DNA of 9,221 nt from Oscillospiraceae bacterium (GTDB lineage: Bacteria; Bacillota_A; Clostridia; Oscillospirales; Oscillospiraceae): contig JAFZOC010000055.1 of assembly GCA_017550765.1 (NCBI GenBank), forward strand, positions 1-9,221, in the 5' to 3' direction. The translations under genes were made by a program, and so were the position numbers. The notes beneath the pieces were generated by a model. The model was not told where the DNA came from, searched no databases, and was given only the letters and a program-made list of their open reading frames with translations. This document shows positions 1 to 8,137 of this stretch, in pieces (the first letter of the stretch is position 1; every line of letters starts with the position of its first letter).

Positions 1-848
1 GTGAAGGAATAGAGAGAGGCGGCGGCCAGCTGGTCCACCGTGGGGCTGGAGAGGCGCATCTGGCTCCACTTCAGGCAGTGGCCCAGCAGCTCCCTGTTGC
101 GGGAGATCAGCGCGCCGACGCGGGCGCCGCAGGCGGAGAAGCGCTTGGACACGGAGTCGATGACGATGACGTTGTCCTCATAGCCCTCGAACTGCAGGGC
201 GCTCATGAGCCGCTCGCCGTTGTAGACGAACTCCCGGTACACCTCGTCGCAGATGATGAAGAGGCCGTGCTCCTTGGCGATGTCCAGCATCAGCTGCAGC
301 TCCCGGCGGCTGATGACGCAGCCGGTGGGGTTGCCGGGGTTGGTGATCATGATGGCGCGGGTATGCTCGTTGATGCAGGCCTCCACCCGCTCCCGGACGG
401 CGTAGCGGTAGCCCTCCTCGGGGCAGGTGGTGATGGGATGGACCCGGGCGCCGGTCAGGTTCGTCATGGTGGCGTAGTTGGGATAGAAGGGCTCCGGGAT
501 CACGATCTCGTCCCCCTCGTCCAGGATCGCGGAGAGAGCCATCTGCAGGGCCTCGCTGCCGCCGGTGGTGCCCAGCAGCTCCTCCCGGCTCAGATCCACG
601 CCCAGGCCGTGGTAGTAGTGGATCACCGCGTCCAGATACTCCGGCAGGCCGTTGGAGGGCGAATAGCTCAGCACCGGCTGGTGGATGCTGCGCAGTCGCT
701 CCCAGAAACTGTCGGGCGTGGGCAGATCCGGCTGGCCGATGTTCAGGCGGAAGATGTTCAGGCCGCGCTCGTCCGCCCGTTCGGCGACGGCGGCGAACTT
801 GCGCATGGGCGAGAGGCTGCATTTTTCAATTTTCGACGAAAATCTCAT
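1..848 (-). CDS. PLP-dependent aminotransferase, class I/II (aspartate aminotransferase-like), C-terminus cut by window edge
   Basis: Fold-type I aminotransferase, a cytosolic enzyme that moves an amino group between an amino acid and a 2-oxo acid through pyridoxal phosphate. The ATG at 848 opens a frame of 282 codons that runs off the left edge with no stop, so about 100 residues are probably missing. Visible landmarks, in order: an N-terminal NIGQPDLPTP segment; TTGGSEAL (cofactor phosphate region); NPGNPTG at residues 170-176; CDEVYREFVY with D201 (pairs with the pyridine nitrogen) and Y204; and SVSKRFSACGARVG with K235 as the Schiff-base lysine and R243 near the cofactor phosphate. All expected catalytic residues in the visible part are present. 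The start is supported by AGGAGG (complement of 858-863) nine bases upstream and by a good promoter. The substrate cannot be set from sequence alone: the family includes aspartate, aromatic and alanine-type enzymes. It is transcribed away from addBA. Confidence 0.93.
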   Translation of the reverse strand, partial: MRFSSKIEKCSLSPMRKFAAVAERADERGLNIFRLNIGQPDLPTPDSFWERLRSIHQPVLSYSPSNGLPEYLDAVIHYYHGLGVDLSREELLGTTGGSEALQMALSAILDEGDEIVIPEPFYPNYATMTNLTGARVHPITTCPEEGYRYAVRERVEACINEHTRAIMITNPGNPTGCVISRRELQLMLDIAKEHGLFIICDEVYREFVYNGERLMSALQFEGYEDNVIVIDSVSKRFSACGARVGALISRNRELLGHCLKWSQMRLSSPTVDQLAAASLYSF

Positions 849-866
849 GAGACGGCTCCTCCTTTT

Positions 867-884
867 TTGGTGCGATCGCACAAA
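867..884. promoter_or_regulatory. Palindrome at the aminotransferase transcription start, candidate operator
   Basis: GTGCGATCGCAC (870-881) is a perfect 12-bp palindrome. One mismatch on each side is followed by two more matching bases, so TT and AA flank it symmetrically at 867-868 and 883-884. It lies just downstream of the -10 box, covering roughly +1 to +12 of the predicted transcript and ending just before the ribosome binding site. A dimeric repressor bound here would block initiation. An RNA hairpin is less likely because the arms leave almost no loop. No regulator is encoded in the window. Confidence 0.5.
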
Positions 885-888
885 GGAT

Positions 889-917
889 ATTATATCATAG
901 CCTGATCCCATAATCAA
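889..917 (-). promoter_or_regulatory. Sigma-A-type promoter of the aminotransferase gene, extended -10
   Basis: Read on the minus strand, TTGATT (917-912) is followed by a 17-bp spacer and a perfect TATAAT (894-889). TG sits one base before the -10, giving the extended TGnTATAAT form. The predicted start of transcription is near 882, which leaves a leader of about 34 nt. The element is an AT-rich island in very GC-rich surroundings. The promoter call is an inference from consensus match and placement. Confidence 0.85.
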
Positions 918-1083
918 GCAGATCTTGCCCCGGCGAAGGCCCGGACACGGCCCCGGCGTTCAGCCCCGCGTGTCCAGCGCCCCGCTCGCGGCCCCACACG
1001 CCCATTCCTGTTCGCGGCCCCACGCGCTCCGCGTGATGCTGTCGTCCCGCGGCGGCAGGCGGGCGCGGCCCGCGCGCCCCCGC
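918..1083. other. GC-rich intergenic stretch without a convincing gene
   Basis: This lies between the divergent aminotransferase and addB promoters. The short open frames here lack ribosome binding sites and have low-complexity composition. It holds a 12-bp direct repeat TCGCGGCCCCAC (986-997 and 1012-1023) with copies 26 bp apart. A 6-bp stem CACGCG/CGCGTG with a 3-base loop (1021-1035) overlaps the second copy. A further stem sits next to the addB promoter. None has a T-tract typical of a terminator. Confidence 0.5.
1061..1079. repeat. Inverted repeat abutting the addB promoter
   Basis: GGGCGCG (1061-1067) and CGCGCCC (1073-1079) are perfect complements with a 5-base spacer. The repeat ends four bases before the -35 box at 1084. 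It could be a protein-binding site, or chance in a sequence made almost wholly of G and C. Confidence 0.3.
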
Positions 1084-1112
1084 TTGCAAGGAGGCCCGGA
1101 TCTTGTTACAAT
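1084..1112 (+). promoter_or_regulatory. Sigma-A-type promoter of the addBA operon, extended -10
   Basis: TTGCAA (1084-1089) is followed by a 17-bp spacer and TACAAT (1107-1112, five of six consensus bases). TG at 1104-1105 forms the extended TGn -10. Transcription should start near 1119. No A-rich upstream element precedes it. It uses the same -35 hexamer and spacing as the rpmE promoter in this window. The operon assignment is inferred from the direction and the absence of another promoter-like island before addB. Confidence 0.75.
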
Positions 1113-1118
1113 AAGGAA

Positions 1119-1256
1119 GAGAGAAGGACCCGCCCCGGCAGGGGCGGGAGACGGGAAGGCGGGCCCGGAAAGAGCCCGCCGCGCATGATCCGGCCCGCGG
1201 GGCCGCACGGAGGACAGGGGCCCCTGACGGGGCCTATACGGAAAGGGGGCGCGCGC
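1119..1256 (+). promoter_or_regulatory. Long GC-rich structured 5' leader of addBA
   Basis: About 138 nt separate the predicted transcription start from the addB start. Four stems can be drawn in succession: CCCGCCCC/GGGGCGGG with loop GGCA (1129-1148), GGCGGGC/GCCCGCC with a 9-base loop (1158-1180), CGGCCC/GGGCCG with a 3-base loop (1191-1205), and GGCCCC/GGGGCC with loop TGAC (1219-1234, one more G-U pair possible). GGCGGG at 1143-1148 can instead pair with CCCGCC at 1175-1180, so mutually exclusive folds exist. No stem ends in a T-tract. The last stem lies just before the ribosome binding site. A regulatory role is inference; GC-rich sequence forms such stems easily. Confidence 0.4.
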
Positions 1257-1259
1257 GTG
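1242..1259 (+). promoter_or_regulatory. Ribosome binding site and GTG codon that set the addB start
   Basis: AAAGGGGG (1242-1249) sits seven bases before GTG at 1257. Translation from there begins MLRFIIGRAGTGKT, placing the Walker A motif at residues 7-14 as expected for AddB. The upstream in-frame ATG at 1185 would add 24 residues rich in Pro, Gly and Arg that overlap the leader stems and do not resemble a family N-terminus. Confidence 0.8.
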
Positions 1260-4200
1260 CTGCGTTTTATCATCGGGCGGGCGGGGACCGGCAAGACCGC
1301 GGCCATCTATCGGGAGCTGCGCCAGGCGGTGGAGCGGCGGGAGAGCCGCTATCTCCTTCTGGTGCCCGAGCAGTACAGCCACGAGGCCGAGCGGGAGCTC
1401 TGTCGCATCTGCGGCGACCGGCTGAGCCTGACGGCGGAGGTCTTCAGCTTCACAGGCCTGGCCCGCCGGGTCGCCCAGGAGCGGGGCGGGCTCGCCGCGC
1501 CTCTGCTGGACAAGGGCGGGCGGCTCCTCTGCATGGCCCTGGCCATGGACGCCGTCTCCTCCCGGCTGGACGTCTACCGCCAGGCCCGGCAGAAGGCCGA
1601 GCTCCAGGCCCTGCTGCTGCGGGCCGTGGACGAGCTGAAGACCGCCCGCGTCAGCGCCGAACAGCTGGAGGCCGCGGCGGAGCGCTGCGGCGAGGGCCTG
1701 GACCGGAAGCTGCGGGACCTGTCCCTGATCATGGCGGCCTATGACGCCGTGGTGGCCAACGGCCATGCCGACCCCTCCGACCGGCTGGACCTCCTGGCCG
1801 GACAGATCGCCGACGGGGCCCTGGGGCCGGCGGATACGGTCTATGTGGACGGCTTTTTGGATTTCACCTACCAGGAACAGGCCGTGCTGGAAGCCATGCT
1901 CCGCCGGGACGTCTCCCTGACGGTCTGTCTGACCCTGGACGAGCCCCACGGGGAGGACGAGATCTTCGCCCTCAGCCGCAGCTCCCTCCGCCGTCTGGCC
2001 GCGGCTGCCAAGGAGCTGGGCGTCCGGGTCCAGATCCAGCGCATGGGCGTCCCCGTGGGGAAGGCTCCGGCCCTGCGTGTCTTCGTTGAAGAGATGTTCC
2101 GCTACGGCGAGAGCCGCTTCCGGGGGGACGCCTCCTGCATCCGTCTGGGCTTCGCCGAGAGCGTCGCCGCCGAGTGCGAGGCCGCCGCCGCCCGGGTCCT
2201 GTCCCTGGTGCGGGACGGGGGCTGCCGCTGGCGGGACGTCGCCGTGGCGGTCCGGGGCTTCGAGGACTATCGGAGCATCCTGGAGAGCGTGTTCCGCCAG
2301 TACGGCATCCCCCTTTTCGCCACCCGGCGGAGCGAACTGCTCTCCAAGCCTCTGCCCGCCCTCATCTCTCTGGCCTATGAGATCGTGGGGACCGGCTGGG
2401 ACGTGGACGATATGCTGAGCTATCTGGGCACCGGGCTCACCGGGCTCAGTCTGGAGGAGAGCGACCTGCTCTCCAACTACATCTTCAAATGGCAGCTCCG
2501 GGGCGGCGCCTGGGCGCGCCCGGCGGACTGGCGGCAGCATCCCGACGGCTACGGCGCCGCGCCCACGGAGCGCTCCGCGGCGCAGCTGGCCCAGATCAAC
2601 GCTCTGCGCCGCCGGGTAGCCGCGCCCCTGCAGCGCTTCGCCGACCGCAGCCGGATGGCGGAGACCGCCGCCGGCCAGGCCTCCGCTCTGGCGGGGCTGC
2701 TGGAGGATCTGGAACTGCCCCGGCAGCTGGAGGAGCGATCGGCCCGGCTGGGAGCGGATGGCCGGGAGGAGCTGGCCGCCGAGTACCGGCAGCTCTGGGA
2801 ACTGATCGTCTCGGCCCTGGAGCAGTGCGCCGCCCTGCTGGGCGACATGGAACTGGACGCCGCCGCCTTCGGCAAGCTCTTCCTGCGCATGCTGGCCCAG
2901 TACGACATCGGGCTGATCCCGGTGTCCCTGGACCGGGTCTCCGCCGGCGACTTCGACCGGATGCGCCGGCGCAGCATCAAGCATCTGCTGGTGCTGGGCT
3001 GCAGCGAGGGGCGGCTCCCTATGACCGCCGAGGCCCCCGGCATCTTCGACTACGACGAGCGGGAGCGCCTGCTGGAGCTGGACATCGACCTGGGCGGCGG
3101 CGTCAGCGAGCTGTGGCGGGAGTTCTCCCTGATCTACAACTGCCTGTCCCTGCCCGCAGAGAGCCTGTATCTGAGTTTCCCCCTCTGCGACGCCGACGGC
3201 GAGGACCTGCGCCCGGCCTATGTGTACCAGCGGGCCCAGGCCCTCTTCGGCCTGCGGCCGGAGCGGCTGGATCTGGACCGCTCCCGGCTCGCGGCCCCCG
3301 GGCCCGCCCTCACCCTGGCCGCCCATGCGCTCCAGGGGGGGCGCCCGACCGCCGCGGCCGCCGCGGCCTACTTCCGGGAAGAGGCCCCGGAGCGCTTTGC
3401 AAAGCTGGAGCGGGCAGCCGCCCTGGGCCGGGGGAAGCTCTCCCCCGAGGCCGTGGAGGCCCTCTACGGCAAGCGCCTGTATCTGAGCGCTTCCCGGATC
3501 GACCGCTTCGCCTCCTGCCGCTTCTCCTACTTCTGCCAGTACGGGCTGAAAGCCAAGCCCTATGAGCCGGCGGGCTTCCAGCCCCCGGAGATCGGCACCT
3601 TCATGCACGCCGTGCTGGAGGACGTGGTGCGCCGGGCGAAGGATCTGGGGGGCTGCGCCCGGCTGGACGACGAGCAGATCCGCGCCCTGACGAAGGAGAG
3701 CGTGGAGCGCTACGTCCGCGAGGAGCTGGACGACCTGCGGGAGAAGAGCAGCCGCTTCGTCCACCTCTTCCGCCGCCTCTGCGGCGACGTGGAGGAGGTC
3801 GTGCTGGACACGGTCCGGGAGCTGCGCCGCTCGGACTTCCAGCCCCTGGACTTCGAGCTGGACTTCTCCAAAGCCACGGACATCCGTCCCCTGGAACTGG
3901 GCGAGGGCGAGGGCTCCATGACCCTCACCGGCATCGCCGACCGGATCGACGGCTGGGTCCACGAGGACAAGCTCTACCTCCGGGTGGTGGACTACAAGAC
4001 CGGCCGCAAGAGCTTCTCCCTGTCCGACGTCTGGTACGGCATGGGCCTGCAGATGCTGCTGTATCTCCTGGCCCTGCAGGAGGACGGGGCGGCGCGCTAC
4101 GGTCGCGAGATCGTGCCCGCGGGGGTGATGTATCTGCCCGCCCGGGACCTGATCCTCTCCGTGGAGGCCGGCGCCGGGGACGAGGAGATCGCCAAGAAGC

Positions 4201-4592
4201 GCGCCGACGCCCTGCGCCGCAGCGGGCTGGTGCTGGACGACGCCGCGGTGCTGGAGGCCTGGGAGAAGGGCGAGGACAAGCGCTACATCCCGGTGAAGCT
4301 GGGCCGCCGGAGCGGCAGCTCCGGCTCTCTGGCCTCGCTGGAGCAGCTGGGCGTGCTCTTCGGGCATCTGCGCGGCACCCTCACCGACATGGCCCGGCAG
4401 CTCCGCCAGGGCAGCATCGCCGCCGACCCCTACTACCGCAGCCAGCAGGAGACCGCCTGCCTGAACTGCGACTATCTGGACGCCTGTTTCTTCAGCGACG
4501 GCGAGGCCGGCGAGAGCTGCCGCTACCAGCGCGAGCTGAAGGACGCGGAGGTCTTCGAGATGCTGGAAAAGGAGGCTGTCGACCATGGCTGA
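1257..4592 (+). CDS. addB: AddB, helicase-nuclease subunit B (ATP-dependent deoxyribonuclease)
   Basis: AddB is one half of the cytosolic AddAB complex, which resects double-strand DNA ends and hands single strands to RecA. In the studied Bacillus enzyme this subunit cuts the 5'-ended strand and reads Chi. The 1111-residue product is close to the roughly 1166 residues of the Bacillus protein. Seen here: Walker A GRAGTGKT (7-14); a VDGFLDFT segment around D198; SASRIDRFASCRFSYF with C754; a RecB-type nuclease core with H784, D895 in GIADRID, and D912 and K914 in VVDYKTG; and C1068, C1071 and C1077 as CX2CX5C. C754 plus the last three match the four iron-sulfur ligands known in the family, so cluster and nuclease appear intact. 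The stop lies inside the addA start region (ATGGCTGA, 8-base overlap), implying translational coupling. No frameshift or truncation was seen. Confidence 0.96.
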   Translation: MLRFIIGRAGTGKTAAIYRELRQAVERRESRYLLLVPEQYSHEAERELCRICGDRLSLTAEVFSFTGLARRVAQERGGLAAPLLDKGGRLLCMALAMDAVSSRLDVYRQARQKAELQALLLRAVDELKTARVSAEQLEAAAERCGEGLDRKLRDLSLIMAAYDAVVANGHADPSDRLDLLAGQIADGALGPADTVYVDGFLDFTYQEQAVLEAMLRRDVSLTVCLTLDEPHGEDEIFALSRSSLRRLAAAAKELGVRVQIQRMGVPVGKAPALRVFVEEMFRYGESRFRGDASCIRLGFAESVAAECEAAAARVLSLVRDGGCRWRDVAVAVRGFEDYRSILESVFRQYGIPLFATRRSELLSKPLPALISLAYEIVGTGWDVDDMLSYLGTGLTGLSLEESDLLSNYIFKWQLRGGAWARPADWRQHPDGYGAAPTERSAAQLAQINALRRRVAAPLQRFADRSRMAETAAGQASALAGLLEDLELPRQLEERSARLGADGREELAAEYRQLWELIVSALEQCAALLGDMELDAAAFGKLFLRMLAQYDIGLIPVSLDRVSAGDFDRMRRRSIKHLLVLGCSEGRLPMTAEAPGIFDYDERERLLELDIDLGGGVSELWREFSLIYNCLSLPAESLYLSFPLCDADGEDLRPAYVYQRAQALFGLRPERLDLDRSRLAAPGPALTLAAHALQGGRPTAAAAAAYFREEAPERFAKLERAAALGRGKLSPEAVEALYGKRLYLSASRIDRFASCRFSYFCQYGLKAKPYEPAGFQPPEIGTFMHAVLEDVVRRAKDLGGCARLDDEQIRALTKESVERYVREELDDLREKSSRFVHLFRRLCGDVEEVVLDTVRELRRSDFQPLDFELDFSKATDIRPLELGEGEGSMTLTGIADRIDGWVHEDKLYLRVVDYKTGRKSFSLSDVWYGMGLQMLLYLLALQEDGAARYGREIVPAGVMYLPARDLILSVEAGAGDEEIAKKRADALRRSGLVLDDAAVLEAWEKGEDKRYIPVKLGRRSGSSGSLASLEQLGVLFGHLRGTLTDMARQLRQGSIAADPYYRSQQETACLNCDYLDACFFSDGEAGESCRYQRELKDAEVFEMLEKEAVDHG

Positions 4593-7500
4593 GATCCGTC
4601 CCACCGCGGCCCAGCAGGCCGCCATCGACGCCCGGGGCAGCGCCGTGCTGATCTCCGCGGGCGCGGGCAGCGGGAAGACCCGCGTGCTCACCGAGCGGCT
4701 CCTGGCCCGGCTCTGCGACCGGCAGGACCCCGTGGACCTGGACCGCTTCCTCATCATCACCTTCACCCGGGCGGCGGCGGGAGAGCTGCGCGGCAGGATC
4801 GGCGAGACCCTGGCCGCAGCCCTGGCCGCCGAGCCCGGCGACCGCCGTCTGCGCCGCCAGAGCGCCCTGGTGCGCCGGGCCCAGATCGGCACCATCCACG
4901 GCTTCTGCGCCGCCTTTCTCCGGGAGCACGGGCACCGCATCGGCGTCAGCCCGGACTTCGCCATCCTGGACGAACAGCGGGGGCGCGCCATGAAGGCCGA
5001 CGCCATGGAACGGGTGCTGGACGCCTGCTATGAACATCCCGAGGCCCATCCGGGCTTCCTGCTGCTGGCGGACACCGTGGGCGCCGGCCGGGACGACCGC
5101 CGGCTGGCCGAGCTGGCGCTGGAGCTGCACGAGAAGATGCAGTGCCATGCCCGCCCCGCTCTCTGGGCCCAGCGGCAGGTGGAGGCCATGGAGGCCCCCG
5201 CCGCGGACGTGGGCGAGACCGTATGGGGCCGGGAGATCCTCCGCAGCGCCGCCGAGACCGTATCCTACTGGTCGGCGGAGCTGGACCGGAGCATCGCTCT
5301 CATCGCGGCGGAGCCCGCCATCGCCAAAGCCTGGCTCCAGGGCTTCCAGGACAGCTCTGACGCCCTGCGCCGGCTCCTGGCAGCCCTGGAAGAGGGCTGG
5401 GAGCCCGCCCGGGCCTGCTTCCCCATCCCCTTCAAGATGGGCACCCTCCGCAAGTCCCCGGACCCGGCGCTCAGCGAGAGCCTGAAGGCCCGCCGCACCG
5501 CCTGCAAGCAGGCCATGGAGAAGCTGGAGGACGTCTTCGTCCAGTCCTCCCGGGAGCTCCTGGCCGACCAGGCCAGGACCGCGTCTGCCATGCGCGCCCT
5601 GCTGGACCTGGTCCGGGCCTTCGACAAGGCCTACACCGCGGCCAAGCGCCGGGCGGAGCTGCTGGACTACGCGGACCTGGAGCATCTGACCGCGCAGCTG
5701 CTGACCCAGGAGGACGGCTCCCCCTCGGAGCTGGCCCTCCAGGTGCGCCCCCGCTGGGCGGAGATCATGGTGGACGAGTACCAGGACGTGAGCAAGGTCC
5801 AGGACGACATCTTCCGGGCCGTCAGCCGGGACGAGCGGGACCTCTTCCTGGTGGGCGACGTGAAGCAGTCGATCTATCGCTTCCGCCTGGCGGATCCCGG
5901 CAACTTCACCCGCCGCTACGAGAGCTATGCCGACTACACGGACGCCGCCCCCGGCGAGCCCCGGCGGATCCTCCTGCGGGAGAACTTCCGCTCCCGCCGG
6001 GAGATCCTGGATGCGGCCAACGCCGTCTTCTCCCGCTGCATGTCCCGCGCCCTGGGGGATATCGACTACGACGAGGCCGCGGCCCTGCGCTTCGGCGCCG
6101 TTGGCTATGAGGGCTCCGTCCCCGTGCCCGCGCTGAGCCTGCTGCGGCTGGATGCCGGAGGCGAGGAGGAGGCCCCGGACAAGGTCGTCCAGGAGGCCGC
6201 TCTGGTGGCCGGGGAGATCCGCGCCCTCATGGCCGAAGGCGTCCGGGTGGCGGGCCGGGGCGGTCCCCGGCCTCTGGACTACGGTGACATCGCCATCCTG
6301 CTGCGCTCGGCCAACAACGTGGGCCCGGTCTACCGGCGGGAGCTGGCCCGGGCCGGCATCCCCGTGGGCTTCGGCCAGGGCGGCGGCTTCTTCCGCGCCG
6401 CCGAGGTCTCCGTGGTGATGTCCACGCTGGCGCTGCTGGACGACCCTCACCAGGACATCCCCCTGATCGCCGTGCTGCGCTCCCCCGCCCTGGGCTTCGA
6501 CGCGGACGCCCTCTCCGCGATCCGGGCGGCGGACCGGGAGGGCGACCTCTACACAGCCCTGTGCGCCTGGTCCCAGGACCATCCCCGGGGCGCCGAGGTG
6601 CTGGAGCGCCTGGACCGGCTGCGCCGCCAGGCGCCGGACCTGCGGGCCGCCCAGCTGGTGGAGCAGATCCTGGAGGAGCTGGACCTGCTGTCCGTCTGCA
6701 GCGCCATGACGGACGGCGAGCAGCGCCGGGCGCGGCTGATGGGGCTCGTCGAGCTCTCCGAGCGCTTCGAGGCCACCGGCTACCGGGGCCTGCACCGCTT
6801 CGTGCTGTGGCTGCGGCGCATGGCGGAGAAGGGCCAGGAGCCCTCCCTGGGCGCCGAGAGCGGCTCCGCCGTGCACATCCTGTCGATCCACAAGTCCAAG
6901 GGCCTGGAGTTCCCCGTGGTCTTCCTCTGCGACCTGGCCCGCAGCTTCAACCGGCAGGACCTGCGCGCCGCCGTGCTGATCCATCCGGAGCTGGGCCTGG
7001 GGCCCAAGGTCTGCGACCGGGAGCGGCGGGTGGAGTACCCCAGCTACATGCGCCGCGCCCTGGCTCTGCGCATGGACCGGGAGAGCCTCTCGGAGGAACT
7101 GCGCCTGCTGTACGTGGGCATGACCCGCGCCCGGGAACGGCTCTTCCTCTGCGCCGCGGTGAAAGATCCCGACACGTTCCTGGAGAAGGCCCGGAACATG
7201 GCCGACACGCCCATCGCCCCGGCGCTGCTGGCCAGAGCCCAGTCGCCGGCGGTCTGGCTGGCAGCGGCAGCCCTGGCCGATGGGCAGCGGCATCTCCAGA
7301 TCCGGATCCGGGAACCCGACGCGCGCCGGGAGGAGGCCGTGGCCGCCGCGAGCGCCGAGCCGGACCCGGAGACGCTCCGGGAGCTCCGGCGGCAGCTGGC
7401 CTTCGTCTATCCCCACCGAGCGGCGGAGCAGCTGCCCTCCAAGGTCACGGCCACGGAGCTGAAGGACCGGGCGGAGCCGGACGCGGACGCCGTCCCGCTG

Positions 7501-8082
7501 GCGCCCAGGCCCCACCGCCCCTTCCGTCTGCCGGACTTCGTCCGGGACGAGCGGCCCCTCACCGGCGCCGAGCGCGGCACCGCCACCCATCTGGTGCTGC
7601 AGTATATGGACTTCGCGCGTACGGGCAGCCGGGAGGAGATCCTGGGGGAGATCCGGCGGCTGCAGGAGGCGCGCTCCCTCTCGGCGCGGGAGGCCCAGGC
7701 CGTGGACGCCGAGGCGATCCGGCGGCTCTTCGCCTCCCCCCTGGGCAGGCGGATCCTCGCCGCGCCGAAGCTGCGGCGGGAGTTCAAGTTCTCCCTGCTC
7801 TGCGACGCGGGGGATCTCTTCCCCGAGGCCGCAGGCGCCGGGGAGCAGGTGCTGCTCCAGGGCGTGGTGGACTGCTTCCTGGAGGACGAGGACGGCATCA
7901 CCGTCATCGACTACAAGACCGACCGGGTGCGCAGCCGCGCGGAGGCCGAGGAGCGGGCCCGTGTCTACGCGCCGCAGCTGCGGGCCTATGCCGGGGCCCT
8001 CGAGCGGATCTGCGAAAAGCCCGTGAAGGAGCGCCTGCTGTACTTCCTGAACGCCGGGGAGACGGTGGCCGTGGAGCCATGA
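4585..8082 (+). CDS. addA: AddA, UvrD/RecB-like helicase-nuclease subunit A
   Basis: AddA is the motor subunit of AddAB: a superfamily 1A 3'-5' helicase with a C-terminal nuclease that, in the studied enzyme, cuts the 3'-ended strand. The product has 1165 residues (Bacillus AddA is about 1230). Motifs in order: RPTAAQQAAI (Q motif, 5-14); AGAGSGKT (Walker A, 25-32); TFTRAAAGEL (Ia, from 59); GTIHGFC (H105); VDEYQD (II, D397-D401); VGDVKQSIYRF (III, 423-433); ENFRS (IV, 466-470); HKSKGLEFP (V, 769-777); LLYVGMTRARERL (VI, 841-853 with R848 and R850). The nuclease core has H1002 in GTATHLVLQ, D1096 in GVVD, and D1109 and K1111 in DYKTD. Every key residue is present, so a functional enzyme is expected. 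AAAAGGAGG ends nine bases before the ATG, which overlaps the addB end. DEYQD and DYKTD separate it from UvrD or PcrA, which lack the nuclease domain. Confidence 0.97.
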   Translation: MAEIRPTAAQQAAIDARGSAVLISAGAGSGKTRVLTERLLARLCDRQDPVDLDRFLIITFTRAAAGELRGRIGETLAAALAAEPGDRRLRRQSALVRRAQIGTIHGFCAAFLREHGHRIGVSPDFAILDEQRGRAMKADAMERVLDACYEHPEAHPGFLLLADTVGAGRDDRRLAELALELHEKMQCHARPALWAQRQVEAMEAPAADVGETVWGREILRSAAETVSYWSAELDRSIALIAAEPAIAKAWLQGFQDSSDALRRLLAALEEGWEPARACFPIPFKMGTLRKSPDPALSESLKARRTACKQAMEKLEDVFVQSSRELLADQARTASAMRALLDLVRAFDKAYTAAKRRAELLDYADLEHLTAQLLTQEDGSPSELALQVRPRWAEIMVDEYQDVSKVQDDIFRAVSRDERDLFLVGDVKQSIYRFRLADPGNFTRRYESYADYTDAAPGEPRRILLRENFRSRREILDAANAVFSRCMSRALGDIDYDEAAALRFGAVGYEGSVPVPALSLLRLDAGGEEEAPDKVVQEAALVAGEIRALMAEGVRVAGRGGPRPLDYGDIAILLRSANNVGPVYRRELARAGIPVGFGQGGGFFRAAEVSVVMSTLALLDDPHQDIPLIAVLRSPALGFDADALSAIRAADREGDLYTALCAWSQDHPRGAEVLERLDRLRRQAPDLRAAQLVEQILEELDLLSVCSAMTDGEQRRARLMGLVELSERFEATGYRGLHRFVLWLRRMAEKGQEPSLGAESGSAVHILSIHKSKGLEFPVVFLCDLARSFNRQDLRAAVLIHPELGLGPKVCDRERRVEYPSYMRRALALRMDRESLSEELRLLYVGMTRARERLFLCAAVKDPDTFLEKARNMADTPIAPALLARAQSPAVWLAAAALADGQRHLQIRIREPDARREEAVAAASAEPDPETLRELRRQLAFVYPHRAAEQLPSKVTATELKDRAEPDADAVPLAPRPHRPFRLPDFVRDERPLTGAERGTATHLVLQYMDFARTGSREEILGEIRRLQEARSLSAREAQAVDAEAIRRLFASPLGRRILAAPKLRREFKFSLLCDAGDLFPEAAGAGEQVLLQGVVDCFLEDEDGITVIDYKTDRVRSRAEAEERARVYAPQLRAYAGALERICEKPVKERLLYFLNAGETVAVEP

Positions 8083-8137
8083 GCGGGGCGTTCGGGCCCG
8101 GCATTTTGAGAAGAGGAGAGGAGACGGGGGAGATACC

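Noticed and set aside
78..905. Plus-strand open frame of 275 codons opposite the aminotransferase
   Set aside because: The minus strand encodes a clear PLP enzyme with ordered catalytic motifs; this frame is its shadow and has no ribosome binding site.
986..1023. Possible CRISPR-like repeat pair
   Set aside because: Only two short 12-bp copies, no third unit, no consistent spacer and no cas genes.
895..1089. Possible small gene on the minus strand in the intergenic region
   Set aside because: 64 codons of low-complexity Gly/Ala/Arg sequence overlapping the aminotransferase promoter and ending without family resemblance or ribosome binding site.
960..5006. Very long open frame on the minus strand opposite addB (about 1350 codons)
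   Set aside because: It mirrors addB codons in GC-rich DNA, has a low-complexity Gly/Ala/Gln/Leu-rich translation with no motif, and runs into addA. An antisense shadow.
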